Source of the DNA: Membranipora membranacea
Lineage: Eukaryota; Bryozoa; Gymnolaemata; Cheilostomatida; Membraniporidae
Reading direction: 5' to 3'
Assembly: GCA_914767715.1 (NCBI GenBank)
Contig: OU612069.1
Coordinates: forward strand, 7,316,001-7,380,000
Length of the DNA: 64,000 nucleotides
The notes beneath the pieces were generated by a model that was not told the origin of the DNA, did not search any database, and saw only the letters and a program-made list of their open reading frames with translations. Positions within the stretch are counted from its first letter, which is position 1; each line of letters opens with the position of its first letter. Positions 47,251 to 59,221 of this stretch are shown here, one piece after another. Both the position numbers and the translations under genes were made by a program.

Positions 47251-50036
47251 TTTTGCACACGAGCATATGTACCATAGACAAAAATTAAATTACTAAGAAA
47301 GGTTTTTAATGTTGCCAAGAATTTGAGGCTTGACGAAGGCGACCTCGATATTATTGTGCTGTTTTGCTGATGAGCATCACATCATACACAATTTTCTAGA
47401 GCGATGCCCTCAAATGCATGTTCCATACATTAGTAGCAAGTATATGTATAAGTATATGCATCCTTTTCTCGCAACATTTCATGTTTGTGATAGCAAGTAA
47501 ATCAATAAAAACCTAGAGCATTTCTTGTAAACATAAAATCGTAAATAATTTTAGATTTGATCCAGATGAACCAATTCATATGGACTAACCAAGGCCATCG
47601 AAAATGAATCCCCATGATGTAAAAATATGTTTGTAAAAATATTGATTTAAAGGCTGACGAATCGAGCCGGCAGGGTAGAAAGGCATATGTTTGATGTAAT
47701 TTTATGCTATTGAAGCCATTGCCTGGATTTATCCGGTTCACCCGCAAATTCACTTTTTTAACATTCCTAAAATTCAAATTTCTATTTAGCCATAATGATC
47801 TATTTCGCAAATCACTGGGATTGGCAGTGCAGTAAGAGCAGAGCTTATCACAAATGAAATCAAATACCCACAACAAATACCACACATATTTCTCATGCAA
47901 AAGTTTGATTTTATCTTTATTATTCATCTCTGCCAAAAATTAGCAATTCAAGCAATGTGATCTAGAATAGAGCACACAATGCAGTTGCAAATTCCTTGTC
48001 ACCAATGAATTAATTATTTCAATGGGCTGTCACAACTATCCACACCAAGAAATAATTTAGATACGATCACTTTGGATATTATTAGTAATGCCCGAGAACA
48101 TGGCTTCTCAATTTTAAGACGCTGCCAAGCTGAAAGTAAATCTATCGGCTATTAAACAAGCAGATAAGACTTTCCTGGGAAAGCGCATTATTTTGCCACC
48201 TTCCAATGACATAAATGTCCAACTATCTGCTTAAAACATCAAGCAGTGTTGACCCTGTGATCAAATATGCATGTCATCTCAGTCTGAATCGAGATGCTTT
48301 GACAGAAAGGCAAGTTGGGGTGTAATGTGTTGATATTCAAATTAAATACTAGATTCATTCAATCATGTCAAGTTCATTACAAGCTAAATTTTAAAAGCAT
48401 TCTCAAATGCAAATTGGAATTAAGCCATATCAATTTCACATAAATGACTTGATTAGGCAGCGCAGTGAAAGCATAGCTTATGACAACTAGAATCTAATAC
48501 CTGGTCATTCATTAATAATATGACATAAATTATTGTAAGGCAACATTTACCATTGTTTATATATTATTCATCTCTGCCAACGAGCAAAATCTGAGTTTTT
48601 AGCTCACATTCTAAAATCCCCCGAGAAGCCTGAGTTGAACCCCAAAATCTGAGTAACTCGGGCTAAACCTGAGTGGTTGAGAGCCCTGGTATTATTGTCT
48701 GTGATATGTAATAAATCAATCAAATCAATCAGGTGAAGACCAGAGAAGGCAGGGGAGGGATTTTGTTTTGCAGCTTAATTTGAGTTCGAAATCTTCCAAA
48801 TGCAGTCACCAATAGCTCCTCGGCCATATGCCATTAACAGCTTTATGTCAATATGGTTAGTTGGGTATCCAGATGAATCACAGTATGAAAGGTTTTTACT
48901 ATGGTATCTACTGTCGTGAGAATATTGCTCATTGTGTTAATGGCTGTGATGCCCTAAGGAGAGCAAGGAGTTACAGGGGCCTTAGCCCATGATAATATTC
49001 AAAATTGTATTGTGCTAACCTAAATTATTAACCATCCTTTGTAAGCCTCTATAAATAAATAAATAAGCATTCACTATTAGTATGCCTACCTGTAAATATG
49101 AGAGCACTATGTAGTAAATCATTTTATTGTATGACATAAACAGAGAGACATTGCGACAACACAAACCATCACAAACCAACACAATTATGAGATTATATTG
49201 ACTTAATCTTGTCACCAAACAATAGCTCATGGGCCTGTTTTTAAAAACAATTTGAATTAGCCACACATATTTTATTATGAATAGCAATAAATGATAACAC
49301 TCTATGAGAAGAATGCTGTGTGTACAGCCTCTGCTTCCAATTGATATTGCTAGCATAATGAATTACGCTGTGTTAAACACTTTCCAGCTCCTATCTCAAT
49401 TTTAACTTATGAATCCCTATGCTCAGTACCAAGATATACACATAGTTTGGTAACCTTCCATTTATCATAATAGTTAGATTGCAATTCAGTATTCATAGAT
49501 CAGCTTCTTGCTATAATCTGTAATCAAGGAGAAACCCATGCATCCCAATTGACAAGCCCTCGGGGCTAACCAAACCCATGACCTCCAACGCATGCGCTGT
49601 GCGACTGACACTCTTAACGTATGTCACCAACTCTTAAATCCATCTCATTCTTGATAGCACGCTTTCTGCATCAAACAATCGAAGCTAAAAAAATAAACTC
49701 TATTTTAACCACAATTTCTAAATTGAAAGATTCATACCCATTTGTGTTGACTAAATAAGCCATCACAAAATTACAAAGAAGATCTTTCCGAACCCACAGA
49801 GTCAGTATATTTTGGAGGCATGTGTCTTGTGAGATTATAGTAATAATAATAATAGCCATTCACATCATGGTTGCACTAGCTTGCCATGCACTTCTAGTAG
49901 CTTGACTTAGGAGGCTCTACTGGTCGTGGAGCAAGTCGATTGAATAGTAAAAATTCAAGCACTTTCTGGACGATCAGACGTTTGACAAAGGTGGAAAAAC
50001 CTATATATACATGAAATTACAACTAAACTACACATG
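47251..50036. mobile_element. 2.8-kb insertion splitting the third 571-bp unit
   Basis: The unit reads GTCTGCCTG then AATAAAAATTTTG in copies 1-2. In copy 3 these are separated by 2,786 bp. The insert holds a fragment (48,655-48,700, GTGGTTGAGAGCCCTGGTAT) related to the unit in inverse orientation, and two diverged blocks that resemble each other (47,810-47,950 and 48,440-48,600, ending TATTATTCATCTCTGCCAA). It may be a transposon or a composite; no ends are recognised. Confidence 0.55.
49555..49625 (-). repeat. tRNA-like SINE relic
   Basis: The minus strand reads GTGTCAGTCGCACAGCGCAT, GCGTTGGAGGTCATGGGTTT and GGTTAGCCCCGAGGG, the layout of a tRNA-derived SINE head in which the B box has decayed. 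Confidence 0.4.
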
Positions 50037-50213
50037 AATAAAAATTTTGTTGAGATATTAATCATTGAAATAAGATGGGAAACCAATCAAGACCATTTGT
50101 GCCTAAGACTTATTTCCACATTTGATGTTGAATGATGAGATTTCCTGCTAAATTACTGAATTCGAATAATTTACTTCATGATCAGAATATTTTGTAAAAT
50201 GTAGTATTAACAA
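50037..50213 (+). repeat. Displaced tail of the 571-bp unit
   Basis: AATAAAAATTTTGTTGAGAT to AAATGTAGTATTAACAAT is the same as the end of units 1 and 2, so it completes unit 3. Confidence 0.9.
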
Positions 50214-50967
50214 TTTATAATCTTTGGTAATCACGGTATTAGGCTACCAGTAGCAGATTATAATTGTACTTGTTGCATTGGGGACATAGGATTTTTGTGC
50301 ATCATACATAGATTGAATTGAAAGCTTGATATAGAAGAGGCTTTGTTTAGACAAAGAGAGTATATCAAAGGCTAAGGTCTCTGGTGTATTGCGCAATCGT
50401 AAGCACACATCAGGCATAATTTCAAAAAGCAGATATACATAACACATTTTGCTTGCATGCAACTTGCAATGATGCAAAAATCGGAATATCTGGACAGCCC
50501 TATTCTGGATAACCAAAAGAAATTTGGAAGTAATTGGACTATTGGAAGTAGGTTTGCGATACATTACTTTGTTAGTAATGGCTGTTTTTTGTAGATTTCT
50601 TTGAGAAATAATAATTTTTTAAAGATTATTGTGGCTCATTGGGTTTATATTGGTATAATATATAATTATATGTGGGTTTAGTTCACCCATGATAAATAAA
50701 CTTCCCTAGAGTGAAGTTCAAAGTTTGGTCAGGAGGAGATAATCACAAAATCAGCCAGTACTTTTAATGAACTGAGTGGAAGGTTTGCAATGGCAAGGAT
50801 GTGTAGCCCAAGACATATTTAACAATATCCTTTGCCTGACAATGGTGGAGGATTGTACAGGGTAACCACCCTGGCACAGGGCACCTGAGCTGAGCCTGGT
50901 TGTTAAATCACTCACCCAGACAAAATACTGACAGTGAATCAAGCACAACACATGATCAGCCTGATGG

Positions 50968-51074
50968 TAGTTTAAGCGCAAACATGATGTCCGGAGAGCT
51001 GGTGGTAGCATTTCATTATCAACCACTTTGCCAATGCCAATGCTACTACCAGCTCTCCGACACCTATTAAGCGC
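50968..51074. repeat. Inverted repeat (foldback)
   Basis: GTCCGGAGAGCTGGTGGTAG and its inverse CTACTACCAGCTCTCCGACA surround ~40 bp. AAGCGC motifs lie outside on both sides. Confidence 0.75.
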
Positions 51075-51990
51075 TAAAACCAGTCTCATGGTTAAAACTC
51101 ACTTCCTGTTTAATCCAACTAACTTGACATTAAAACTTAACTTGTCCCCCCCCCACTACGCCATTGAGACAAGTTTGTCTTAGCATATCAATTGAATAAT
51201 ATCCGTAGCTTTGAATTTACAGCCAAAATATCCTCATAGTTATACAACAACTAGCATAATCTGGCTCAGATCCAGTAGGGTCGGTATTCCAAGACTGATT
51301 TCGATGTAAACCGATATCAATATCAATATCAATGTTTGATTGTCGTCTGTCACAAATGTTTTGGCTAGTGATACAAGCAACAGGTGTAGTATTATAAAAG
51401 AAAACATCAGTACAGATTACTGGTTGCACTCACTGTACAACATAATGAATGAGACAATATTTGATAGAGCAGTCCTTGTCAATGCACAATAGAGAATTAC
51501 ACAATCAAACATAGGCATATTAATCTCATCATGAACTGTTTGCAAACAAGGGGAGGTTCGTAACTTCTGTACGTCCCTTGGTATGCGCTTGTTCATTATA
51601 TCTCATCATATTGCGCAATTCAGAGGTCGCCAGAGATGATGAATGAGAGACACAATGCAGTGTTAATATCTGCGCCGCCTGCCATTGTATAGCAACAAGT
51701 CAAGGCCAGAGGAAGGATATATTGTTACTCTGTGTTTATATCATATAGAATCAAGCCATCTACATCACTAGAAAACAGATATTGACTTCTCAAAGCTGGA
51801 TACCCTGTGTAGACATGTACTGGTAGTTTGAAAATCAGAAATCATAGGATGGTGACCACTGATACAGACTTATATTACTGGTAGAGACAGATAGGATTAC
51901 GTGGATCACCTTCATTTCTGTCTTCTGACTGCAGATACCAGGTAAGCTTATCTAATCAATGCTGTCACCAGGACAGTGGTCACTCTACAT

Positions 51991-52750
51991 CAGCTGTGGG
52001 CAACCTACGGCCTTTTTGCCAGTGCGGCCTAATTGGTAATATGTTGCGGCCTAATTGTGGCCTTTTGCCTATAAAAGTTGGTACGCATTAATTTTATTTC
52101 CCGTTTTGTTATGTGGATACCAAGTTTACATAGCGCTCTGATAGCACAATATTCATTTAAAAAAATGGTGGCCATTCTGTACTATGCATGTAGCTTTGCT
52201 TCCCAAGCTATTCCACACAAAAATATTTTCAAGTGCTTTATTTTCAAATTAAACCAGAACAGTGGCCTCTGGATGTTGAAATCACAAAGTTGTATAATAC
52301 TATATTAATTATTATTTTGCAAAACTGTCATTTTGAACAAGAAAGGCAAAATTGTATCAACGTGTTACAAGAGTGATGCTGCATTTTGGCTAAAAATTTC
52401 CAGATTCGTACCTCTTATTTCACAAAAAATTCTCCTTGCGGGAGGGCGCTACAGCACCCACCCTGCCCTATCCCATACACATGACACACAGGGGTATGAT
52501 CATGTATACACAACCAAATCAAATCATGAGAAATATGACACCATAAAACATCAGAAGATTCGATAAACCAGTAATTTTGTTAAGATGATATTTCTTGCAA
52601 AATAATATTATTACAGTTTATAATTTATACAAAAGAATTGCCAAAAATTGTTACGCCTGTTCCAAATCCAAGCTTGTAAGATATGTTGCGGCCTTTTGAG
52701 TTGAGACTTCGTAAAATGTGGCCTTTTTCATAAAAGGTTGCCCACCCATG
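51991..52750. mobile_element. Non-autonomous hAT element with 8-bp target duplication
   Basis: It starts CAGCTGTGGGCAACCTACGG and ends AGGTTGCCCACCCATG (reverse complement CATGGGTGGGCAACCT). Repeated GCGGCC-rich motifs lie inside each end. Flanked by CTCTACAT at 51,983-51,990 and 52,751-52,758, the 8-bp duplication expected for hAT. The 760-bp interior has only short open frames, so no transposase. Confidence 0.9.
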
Positions 52751-53419
52751 CTCTACATTATAACAGGAATAATCAAAGACCCATAGCAGAGCTTATTAAT
52801 ATTTATACTCATACGGACCAATACAATCTTGATTCAACTGCTTTCATCGGAGTGGCATTATCACACAACATGGATGGCCAAAGGCTCTGCCAACCTCAAT
52901 AACCATTATCGGCACTGAATTTTACATAATGTAGGAGACCAAAGATCAGATTGCAAGTTAGTTAGTTAGTTTTTTATGAGCCAGCACCATACTGACTCTC
53001 GTGATCTGACTGGGCATGTAGATCAATGATAAACTATGCTATAATTACCACAAAGCAGGTGTCGTAAAGCTAAGTATGCATCATGCGTGACTTGTATTTG
53101 CGCATGTGCAAGAACAATGAGTTTAGTTTGGGTTCTGATTGCAACTTTGGAAAGGGGAAATGGGATATCCCCTGCATAAATTGTCAATCAAAATCAGCTA
53201 ATAATGACATGAGAGGATAACTATTAATAACAAATCCGCACGCTTTGGGGAGGATGTCACCAGAGCAGGTAGCCAATCAGATGGCTTCGGAATTCCGAGG
53301 CTCAATTTTGCAGAGATCAGCTCATGCCCAGAGCTGAGCATGCGCAGAATGAGCCAGCACTGCAGCGTCGTCATCCAATATAGCAAATACATCCTCATTC
53401 TCACGTGAAACTACACTGA

Positions 53420-54130
53420 CGTCCATAGCATGAGCAACTGTCAGAACTCAGGCTAATCTCACAAACAGCCTAAACTACACTGATGCCCATAGCATGAGCA
53501 ACTGCCAGAACTCAGGCTAATCTCACAAACTGCCTATACTACACTGACACCCATATCATACCGCCAGATGAAATCGGGCTCATAAACTGCCTAAACTACT
53601 CGGACACCAATACCATACGCTACTCTCAGAACTCAGGCTAATCTCACAAACAGCCTAAATTACACTGACGTCCATAGCATGAGCAACTGTCAGAACTCAG
53701 GCCAATCTCACAAACAGCCTAAACTACACTGACGCCCATAGCATGAGCAACTGCCAGAATTCAGGCTAATCTCACAAACTGCCTAAACTACACTGACACC
53801 CATATCATACCGCCAGAAAAAATCGGGCTCACAACCTGCCTAAACTACACGAACACCCATATCATACCGTCAGAAGAAATCGGCTCATAAACTGCCTAAA
53901 CTACACCGACGCCCATGGCATAGGCTATTCTCAGAACTCAGGCTAATCTCACAAACGGCCTAAACTACACTGATGCCCAAGGCATAAGCTACTGTCAGAT
54001 CTCAGGCCAATCTCACAAACAGGCTAATCTCGCAAACTGCCTAAACTACCCTGACGCCCATAGCATAGGCTACTCTCAGAACTCAGGCTAATCTCACACA
54101 CTGCTTTAACAACACTGACCCCCATATCAT
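53420..54130 (-). repeat. ~63-bp minisatellite array, right (about 11 units)
   Basis: Reverse complement of the left array: CAGAACTCAGGCTAATCTCA, CAAACAGCCTAAACTACACT, GACGCCCATAGCATGAGCAA. Both unit subtypes are present. Shorter than the left array (0.7 against 2.3 kb). Confidence 0.9.
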
Positions 54131-54204
54131 AAGGTGAGATATCTGATCAGTGACACATTCTTAGTCACTGTGACGAACAATATCATATTTCTCTGCTGTG
54201 AAAA

Positions 54205-55785
54205 TGCAGGCATTATCATGGGCCCCACGGACTTACATGTCTTTACTTTGCCAATGTCCACTATCAACCACCCAAGAAACACCAAACAGGAAAAGACACA
54301 AAAAATTATTTTGACAACCGACCTTGAAATATCTCACAATATCTCTCCCCTCCTTCCTCTTTCATTTGCTTCAGGTATGAAGTTTCTAGCACAAACAGAG
54401 CTGACTTTATGGACCAGAGAAAAAAGATGCTTTCTTGCATCTAGATGCCAGATCATGTGACATGTCATAGCAATCGAGGACGATTGCAACCAAGGGAGTG
54501 CAGATGTCACATCTACAGAGCAAACAGGAGAATTTTCTATATCATCATCAGTACACTCAAACTCAACTTGAGGACACGCTAGTAACAGACAGGACAATTA
54601 ACCTCGATCAAAGTTAACTGAATCAAAGTGAACATCGATCAAAGGCAACTGAATTAAATCAAAGCGCTAATTTTAATATCTGTACCCACTCTTGGGACCG
54701 ATCAACCCACTCTTGGGGCAGATGTATTTTGTTGTTTTTCTTGTGTTTGTTTACTGATGAGTGTCAGCAGTGTTTTAATGGGTTGGAAACCATGCTATAT
54801 AAGAACATGGTTCACGAATGGAAAGGCCTCTTCGTTTGCAACTTCATTTGGAGGCAGGTCAGTTTTTAAACATGGAAGTTTTACAGTTTTTATCATAATA
54901 TTATTCTCATTTTACATTAGTTATATTTATAGGGAAATAGAACTTGCCTTATTTTTGATAATGGCACAGTATAACACTTGGTTGGATTATTTGTATCATC
55001 AATTAATTTAGTTAAATGAATTAAAGTGAGCATGCATGGCATCATCAACTAGAAAGAATAACTTGTTGAAATCAGGCATGTACTGTTAAGTTGAATAAAT
55101 TGCGCTTGATTCTAAACTTGAACGAACTAAAAGACACGCTCTTAAGTCAAGTGTTTAATCGCGACATCAAATGAGATCACATCTAAATAAGCCAGTGTCG
55201 CATAGTGAGAATAATCATGCCAAGCTCATGAGCACAGATCTCAGTAGCGGAGAGTTAATGCGGTGACTCCATAACCCGGAATCCCACAGCTTCTACAAAA
55301 TTCACAAAACCTGAGTAGGCTGAAATGGCTGCATGAGTATTGACATCCCCACATGATTATTGTACTTATATTTTATTTCACTAAATTGGTTCTTTTTACA
55401 CTCATATATGAGTTCTAAATTATATTCATTAATTTTTAAGCTACTAATAAACTATGAGAAACCATATATGAGTATAAAAAGAACCAATTTAGTGAAATAA
55501 AAAAAATAATCATGTGGGGATGTCAATACTCATGCAGTCATTTCAGCCTACTCAGATTTTGTGAATTTTGTAGAGGCATCTTTTTTCTCTGCTCAATAAA
55601 GTCAGCTCCGTTTGTGCTAGAAACTTTAAACCTGAAGGAGGAGTGAGTTAGTGTGAGAGAGTTCAAGGTGGGTTGTAAAAAAATTCTTTTTGTGTCTTAC
55701 CCTGTTTGGTGTTTTTGAGTGGTTGATAGTGGACATTGGCAAAGTAAAGACATGTAAGTCCCAGGGGCCCATGGCTATTATCCAT
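54205..55785. mobile_element. ~1.58-kb element with ~200-bp inverted ends
   Basis: Left 54,220-54,435 and right 55,568-55,775 are inverse copies (GACTTACATGTCTTTACTTT; AAGTTTCTAGCACAAACAGA...). The interior holds one open frame (54,757-55,011, 84 codons) without known motifs and, next to the right end, the palindrome at 55,289-55,577. No target duplication identified. It interrupts the region between the minisatellite and the right arm. Confidence 0.7.
55289..55577. mobile_element. Large palindromic MITE
   Basis: Arms of ~120 bp are almost exact inverse copies: TACAAAATTCACAAAACCTG, TATTGACATCCCCACATGAT, CACTAAATTGGTTCTTTTTA and their complements, around a ~50-bp AT-rich loop. High arm identity suggests a young insertion. 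Confidence 0.85.
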
Positions 55786-56031
55786 TAATGCATATGAGTT
55801 ACATCGTGTGAATAAACTTGGTCATATTTGAATAATCTAATCCATCGAGCCCAAAACACATATCATATCCTTGTTCATCATTTATTGCATTGTTGTTATC
55901 GCCCTCCTCGCATTCTCTCATAATAAGTTTATCAACAGGTTGAGCGTATGTAGTGCATTGCACTAACTTGTGCGCAGCAGGCCAAAGCGAAGCGTTGATC
56001 GTTGATTTCTCTTGGTAATCTCAGTCTAAGC

Positions 56032-56286
56032 ATGGACGCCGTTTTTCAAAGGTTCCTAGGCAGTATGTCTAACTCGGACATTTCAGCCTTAAAATCCAAA
56101 TGTAGGTTTAGAGGCATTGATTTTAATGGTGACAAGAGCACCTTCTTATCTCGGCTACAGCAGTTACTTGAAAAGGAGTCTTTCGCACCGGTGCCATCTC
56201 AGAGTCAGCAAATCCAAACTCTGGCAGCAACTGACTACACATACATGTCTGTAGCTGCGGAGCACATGTCAGGATACGCTGATTAG
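56032..56286 (+). CDS. Small open frame with SAP-like motif
   Basis: ATG to TAG, 84 codons. Residues ~12-48 (SNSDISALKSKCRFRGID, then GDKSTFLSRLQQLLEKE) fit the SAP DNA-binding helix-turn-helix pattern (L..K.RG....G.K...L.RL). After the TAG the same frame stays open for another 46 codons (QPEQYNGSLSTGQHSLLDGD ...), so the stop may be a recent nonsense change or sequencing error. It could be the first exon of the right-arm gene or an independent small gene; no donor was fixed. Confidence 0.45.
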   Translation: MDAVFQRFLGSMSNSDISALKSKCRFRGIDFNGDKSTFLSRLQQLLEKESFAPVPSQSQQIQTLAATDYTYMSVAAEHMSGYAD

Positions 56287-56693
56287 ATACAGCCTGAACA
56301 ATATAACGGAAGCCTATCAACAGGACAGCACTCACTACTAGATGGAGACCAGCCAAGATATCAACATTCAGGAATACAATGTATCAACACCCAGCACAAG
56401 TCAGCTTAGCAGAAGCAGAATCTCTAGAAGGCTCTATTCTTTAATATGATAACTAGACAGATACAAAAGCTCTCCAGATTATCTAGCATTAGCTCATTAT
56501 GATGAGGTTCACAATTTACTCAACTTCTCTAGGTTATCAAACCACATCAAGTACTAGGCACACCATCACTAACACCACGGCAACTAGACCATCAGATTTG
56601 CAGGCGACAGTTAATTGATCACCAGGAGTGTAACACCAGCCCCTCGATCTCCAGGTTTGCAAGCATCATCTCCACTACAAAGTCATCACTTAA

Positions 56694-56884
56694 AGGGATA
56701 ATACACTTCTGATCTCTGTTTTGCAGCCAATGGAGCACAGAAAAATGTATGCAAAACTACAATTTAGAACGCACATTTGAGCAGAACAAGGGGTTTTGAA
56801 TTACAAATAAGGAGTTTATGTATGTACATACATTTTTCTGTGCTCCATTGGCTGCCAAACAGAGATCAGAAGTGTATTATCCCT
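56694..56884. mobile_element. Palindromic MITE with TTAA target duplication
   Basis: AGGGATAATACACTTCTGAT and its inverse form the ends. CCAATGGAGCACAGAAAAAT is repeated inversely inside. TTAA flanks at 56,690-56,693 and 56,885-56,888. A second, diverged copy starts at 63,798. Confidence 0.9.
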
Positions 56885-56906
56885 TTAACTATGCGTTCTT
56901 CTACAG

Positions 56907-57132
56907 GTTTGAATTAATCAGCCAGCAACAGGTCATCCTGTACCAGCACAAAGACTCGAATTATTATAAAAAAACTCTGCAGCGTCAGCTAACATACAAC
57001 CTGATACCCTACTATAAGCAACCTCACCAGTACGATCCTACAGCCAAATACTATTACAAGGCGTACAAATTAAGGAAATTCATATCACATATACCCAATG
57101 TGAATCTGTCATATTGTTTATCCGATGAGTGA
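56907..57132 (+). CDS. Possible exon, Gln/Tyr/Lys-rich
   Basis: After a CTACAG acceptor the frame runs FELISQQQVILYQHKDSNYY, then KTLQRQLTYNLIPYYKQ and a Tyr/Lys-rich tail to TGA at 57,130-57,132. No family recognised and no donor chosen. Confidence 0.35.
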
Positions 57133-57306
57133 GAGTCGAAAATAGAGTCTCTGACTCCTTGGCTTACCTGATGTTTAAAAATTAATTTGCATCATGTGGG
57201 TCTATGTTAGACAATGATATGACATAACTCATTTCAAAAATCCAGATTACTGAAAGTGTAGTATGACTTGTGTCTTAGCACTAATTGGCTACGCTAAGAT
57301 GTATAG

Positions 57307-57387
57307 CTTCGAGGTTGGATGATAAGTGAAAGTTGGAAAGGTGCCCTTGCTCAATTATCAAATGAATTTATGGCCAATCACAGGAAG
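57307..57387 (+). CDS. Possible exon
   Basis: Bounded by TATAG and GTATGT, 27 codons, LRGWMISESWKGALAQLSNE then FMANHRK, phase 0 both sides. Its phase fits the next candidate exon at 57,712. Confidence 0.4.
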
Positions 57388-57711
57388 GTATGTGAGCAGG
57401 ACAAATTGCCATTGCAGCAGATACCTAAAGATAATGTGCCCGCTTTTCTCCCACTGGACCAAACCGCAGGCGGTATAACAATCATTGAGGTGTCTTCTCT
57501 GTGATATATACTCTGTGATTTAAAATACCAAAAAAAATCATGCTGATATAATTTGTCTTTAAAAGAACAGTTGAGTCACTGTCACACCTGGCACATGAGC
57601 AGCCCCTCAACGGTAATCACTAAGGGGTTGATCTTATGAAACACCACATCGGCAACAGCACTCTGCTCCCTTACGTGCTAGTTCTTTCTCATATAATTAT
57701 TTCGTTTGTAG

Positions 57712-57745
57712 GAATATAATAAGGAGTATGTCAAAGATAAATCAG
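57712..57745 (+). CDS. Possible short exon
   Basis: Thirty-four nt between TTTGTAG and GTAGGC, EYNKEYVKDKS, phase 0 in and 1 out. Lies just outside the duplicated segment, so the left arm has no counterpart. Confidence 0.4.
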
Positions 57746-57794
57746 GTAGGCCTGAAGTTAAATCTAGTAAGGATTCCATTTCTGTGCCATACAT

Positions 57795-58230
57795 CTTTAG
57801 GGGTGGCAAACCATTTCCAGCTTTAGATCACAAGGCTAATCACTGGCTTTCTTTGACCCTCTCATGATAGTATAGATGGGTAGTATAGAGGAGAGATGGT
57901 AGTTGATAGAGAGCTGACATTTAAACCTTGGAATGAGTGAGAGTTATTTTTTGTACTTGTCTAGCCAAGCTGCTTGTGGTATGTTTCAAAAGCCCAAGTT
58001 CCTGTTTTCTCCTAATGTGATGCAAATTGGAGATAAGCTTTTAACACTAACAATCATTGTACTATGGCAGGCACTGACGATGTTTACCCACCATTCAAAC
58101 ACCCTTTCAGCAAAATGTCATTATCATTCAGAGTTGTGCATCCCCGCTCACTTTGCGCATGTATGTGCATCAATCAGTTCAGGGTGGTTACCTTTGTAGT
58201 CAATGATATTCATGGATTTGGAAAACATAT
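57795..58230. repeat. Inner end of the right arm of the inverted duplication
   Basis: Reverse complement of 8,706-9,203, with about 90% similarity by eye. Open frames on either strand here are mirrored in the left arm and are not assigned. Confidence 0.75.
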
Positions 58231-58530
58231 CCGACCCTGGACAAGCATATGGCAGTTTATGTATGAATGCTGGAAACAATTTTTCATCTCTGATTGGTCC
58301 CAAAGCTCCCTAATGCTATAGCTGACCCCTGGTACTCATTTGTCAAGTAGCTTGTCCGAGTTTTTAAAGGTTGTTTCTGGGACTTCAGTCAATGCATAAC
58401 GTTAAAGCTGCCAAAATTTTAGCTAGCTCCAATTACTTATTTTCTTATATACTGATGTAATTTCTCCATAAATATCCATACTGTGTATTTTACCACTAAT
58501 CCATGAATTCATAATGATTGTAGTAGCTGC

Positions 58531-58628
58531 GATGAAGCTCACTCTCAGAGCGTGGCGTACTCTCCGACAGCAGACATCACCCACGCTTCGACTATATACA
58601 ACGATGTGACGCCGCAGTGTGTTCCCTA
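58531..58628 (+). CDS. Candidate exon of the right-arm gene
   Basis: After GTAG the frame reads CDEAHSQSVAYSPTADITHA then STIYNDVTPQCVPY, ending at a possible GTAGAT donor. It is conserved in the left arm up to CVPY. Its phases do not join directly to 57,745 or 59,164, so the structure here is unresolved. Confidence 0.4.
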
Positions 58629-58739
58629 TGGTAGATCTGATCCCGAGTCAATCATAAGCCATCTCCTCATCCTTACAGACCTGCCATATACAGCTGTAAA
58701 TCACCTCTAGTCCCCAAGGTATGTGGACTGTATCCCCGC

Positions 58740-58930
58740 ACTGAACTTGTGATATTCTGTTGCATGATTATCTCAAATCAGATCATGAGTCAATCCATAT
58801 GCCCCTCAATTTTGGTGATTTTGGCTGGAAATCAGATAATAGAAGACCAGGACATAAGAGGTACTTTGATCAAATTGACTCTAACTATCAAAGATAAAGA
58901 TTCTTAAAGTGAGATTTTGAGATCAAGGTG
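58740..58930 (+). mobile_element. Very degenerate MULE-like MITE
   Basis: Right part AAATTGACTCTAACTATCAA matches the family at 20,343 (AATTGACTCTAACGATCAGA). The left part is weak. Confidence 0.35.
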
Positions 58931-59163
58931 AACACATCGTAAGCTGCAGCTTTTTTGCTCAGAAACTCAATTATTCAGATTACTTGAGATAAAAGTATAA
59001 CATATCCATATGACTGCTCTAAACCAATTACTGCCATCTCATAGATTAAGTCAGCCTTGGTCTCGTGCCTTGTTCCTTTTATGTGTTTTTTTAAAATAAA
59101 CAACCCTCCACAATCCACTACCTGTCATTGTTTTGCTGTTAAACATTCTAATGATATTATTAG

Positions 59164-59221
59164 AATTACTATGAAGGTGATGATGATGATATCGACAGGC
59201 GGACTCGTACCACAACTACAG
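59164..59221 (+). CDS. Right-arm gene exon (NYYEGDDDD exon)
   Basis: ATTAG acceptor, GTAATA donor. NYYEGDDDDIDRRTRTTT, phase 0 in and 1 out. Confidence 0.7.

Noticed and set aside
45839-47296. Repeated ~66-144 codon frames as a tandem gene family
   Set aside because: They occur on both strands and follow the 571-bp repeat period; no motif or splice support.
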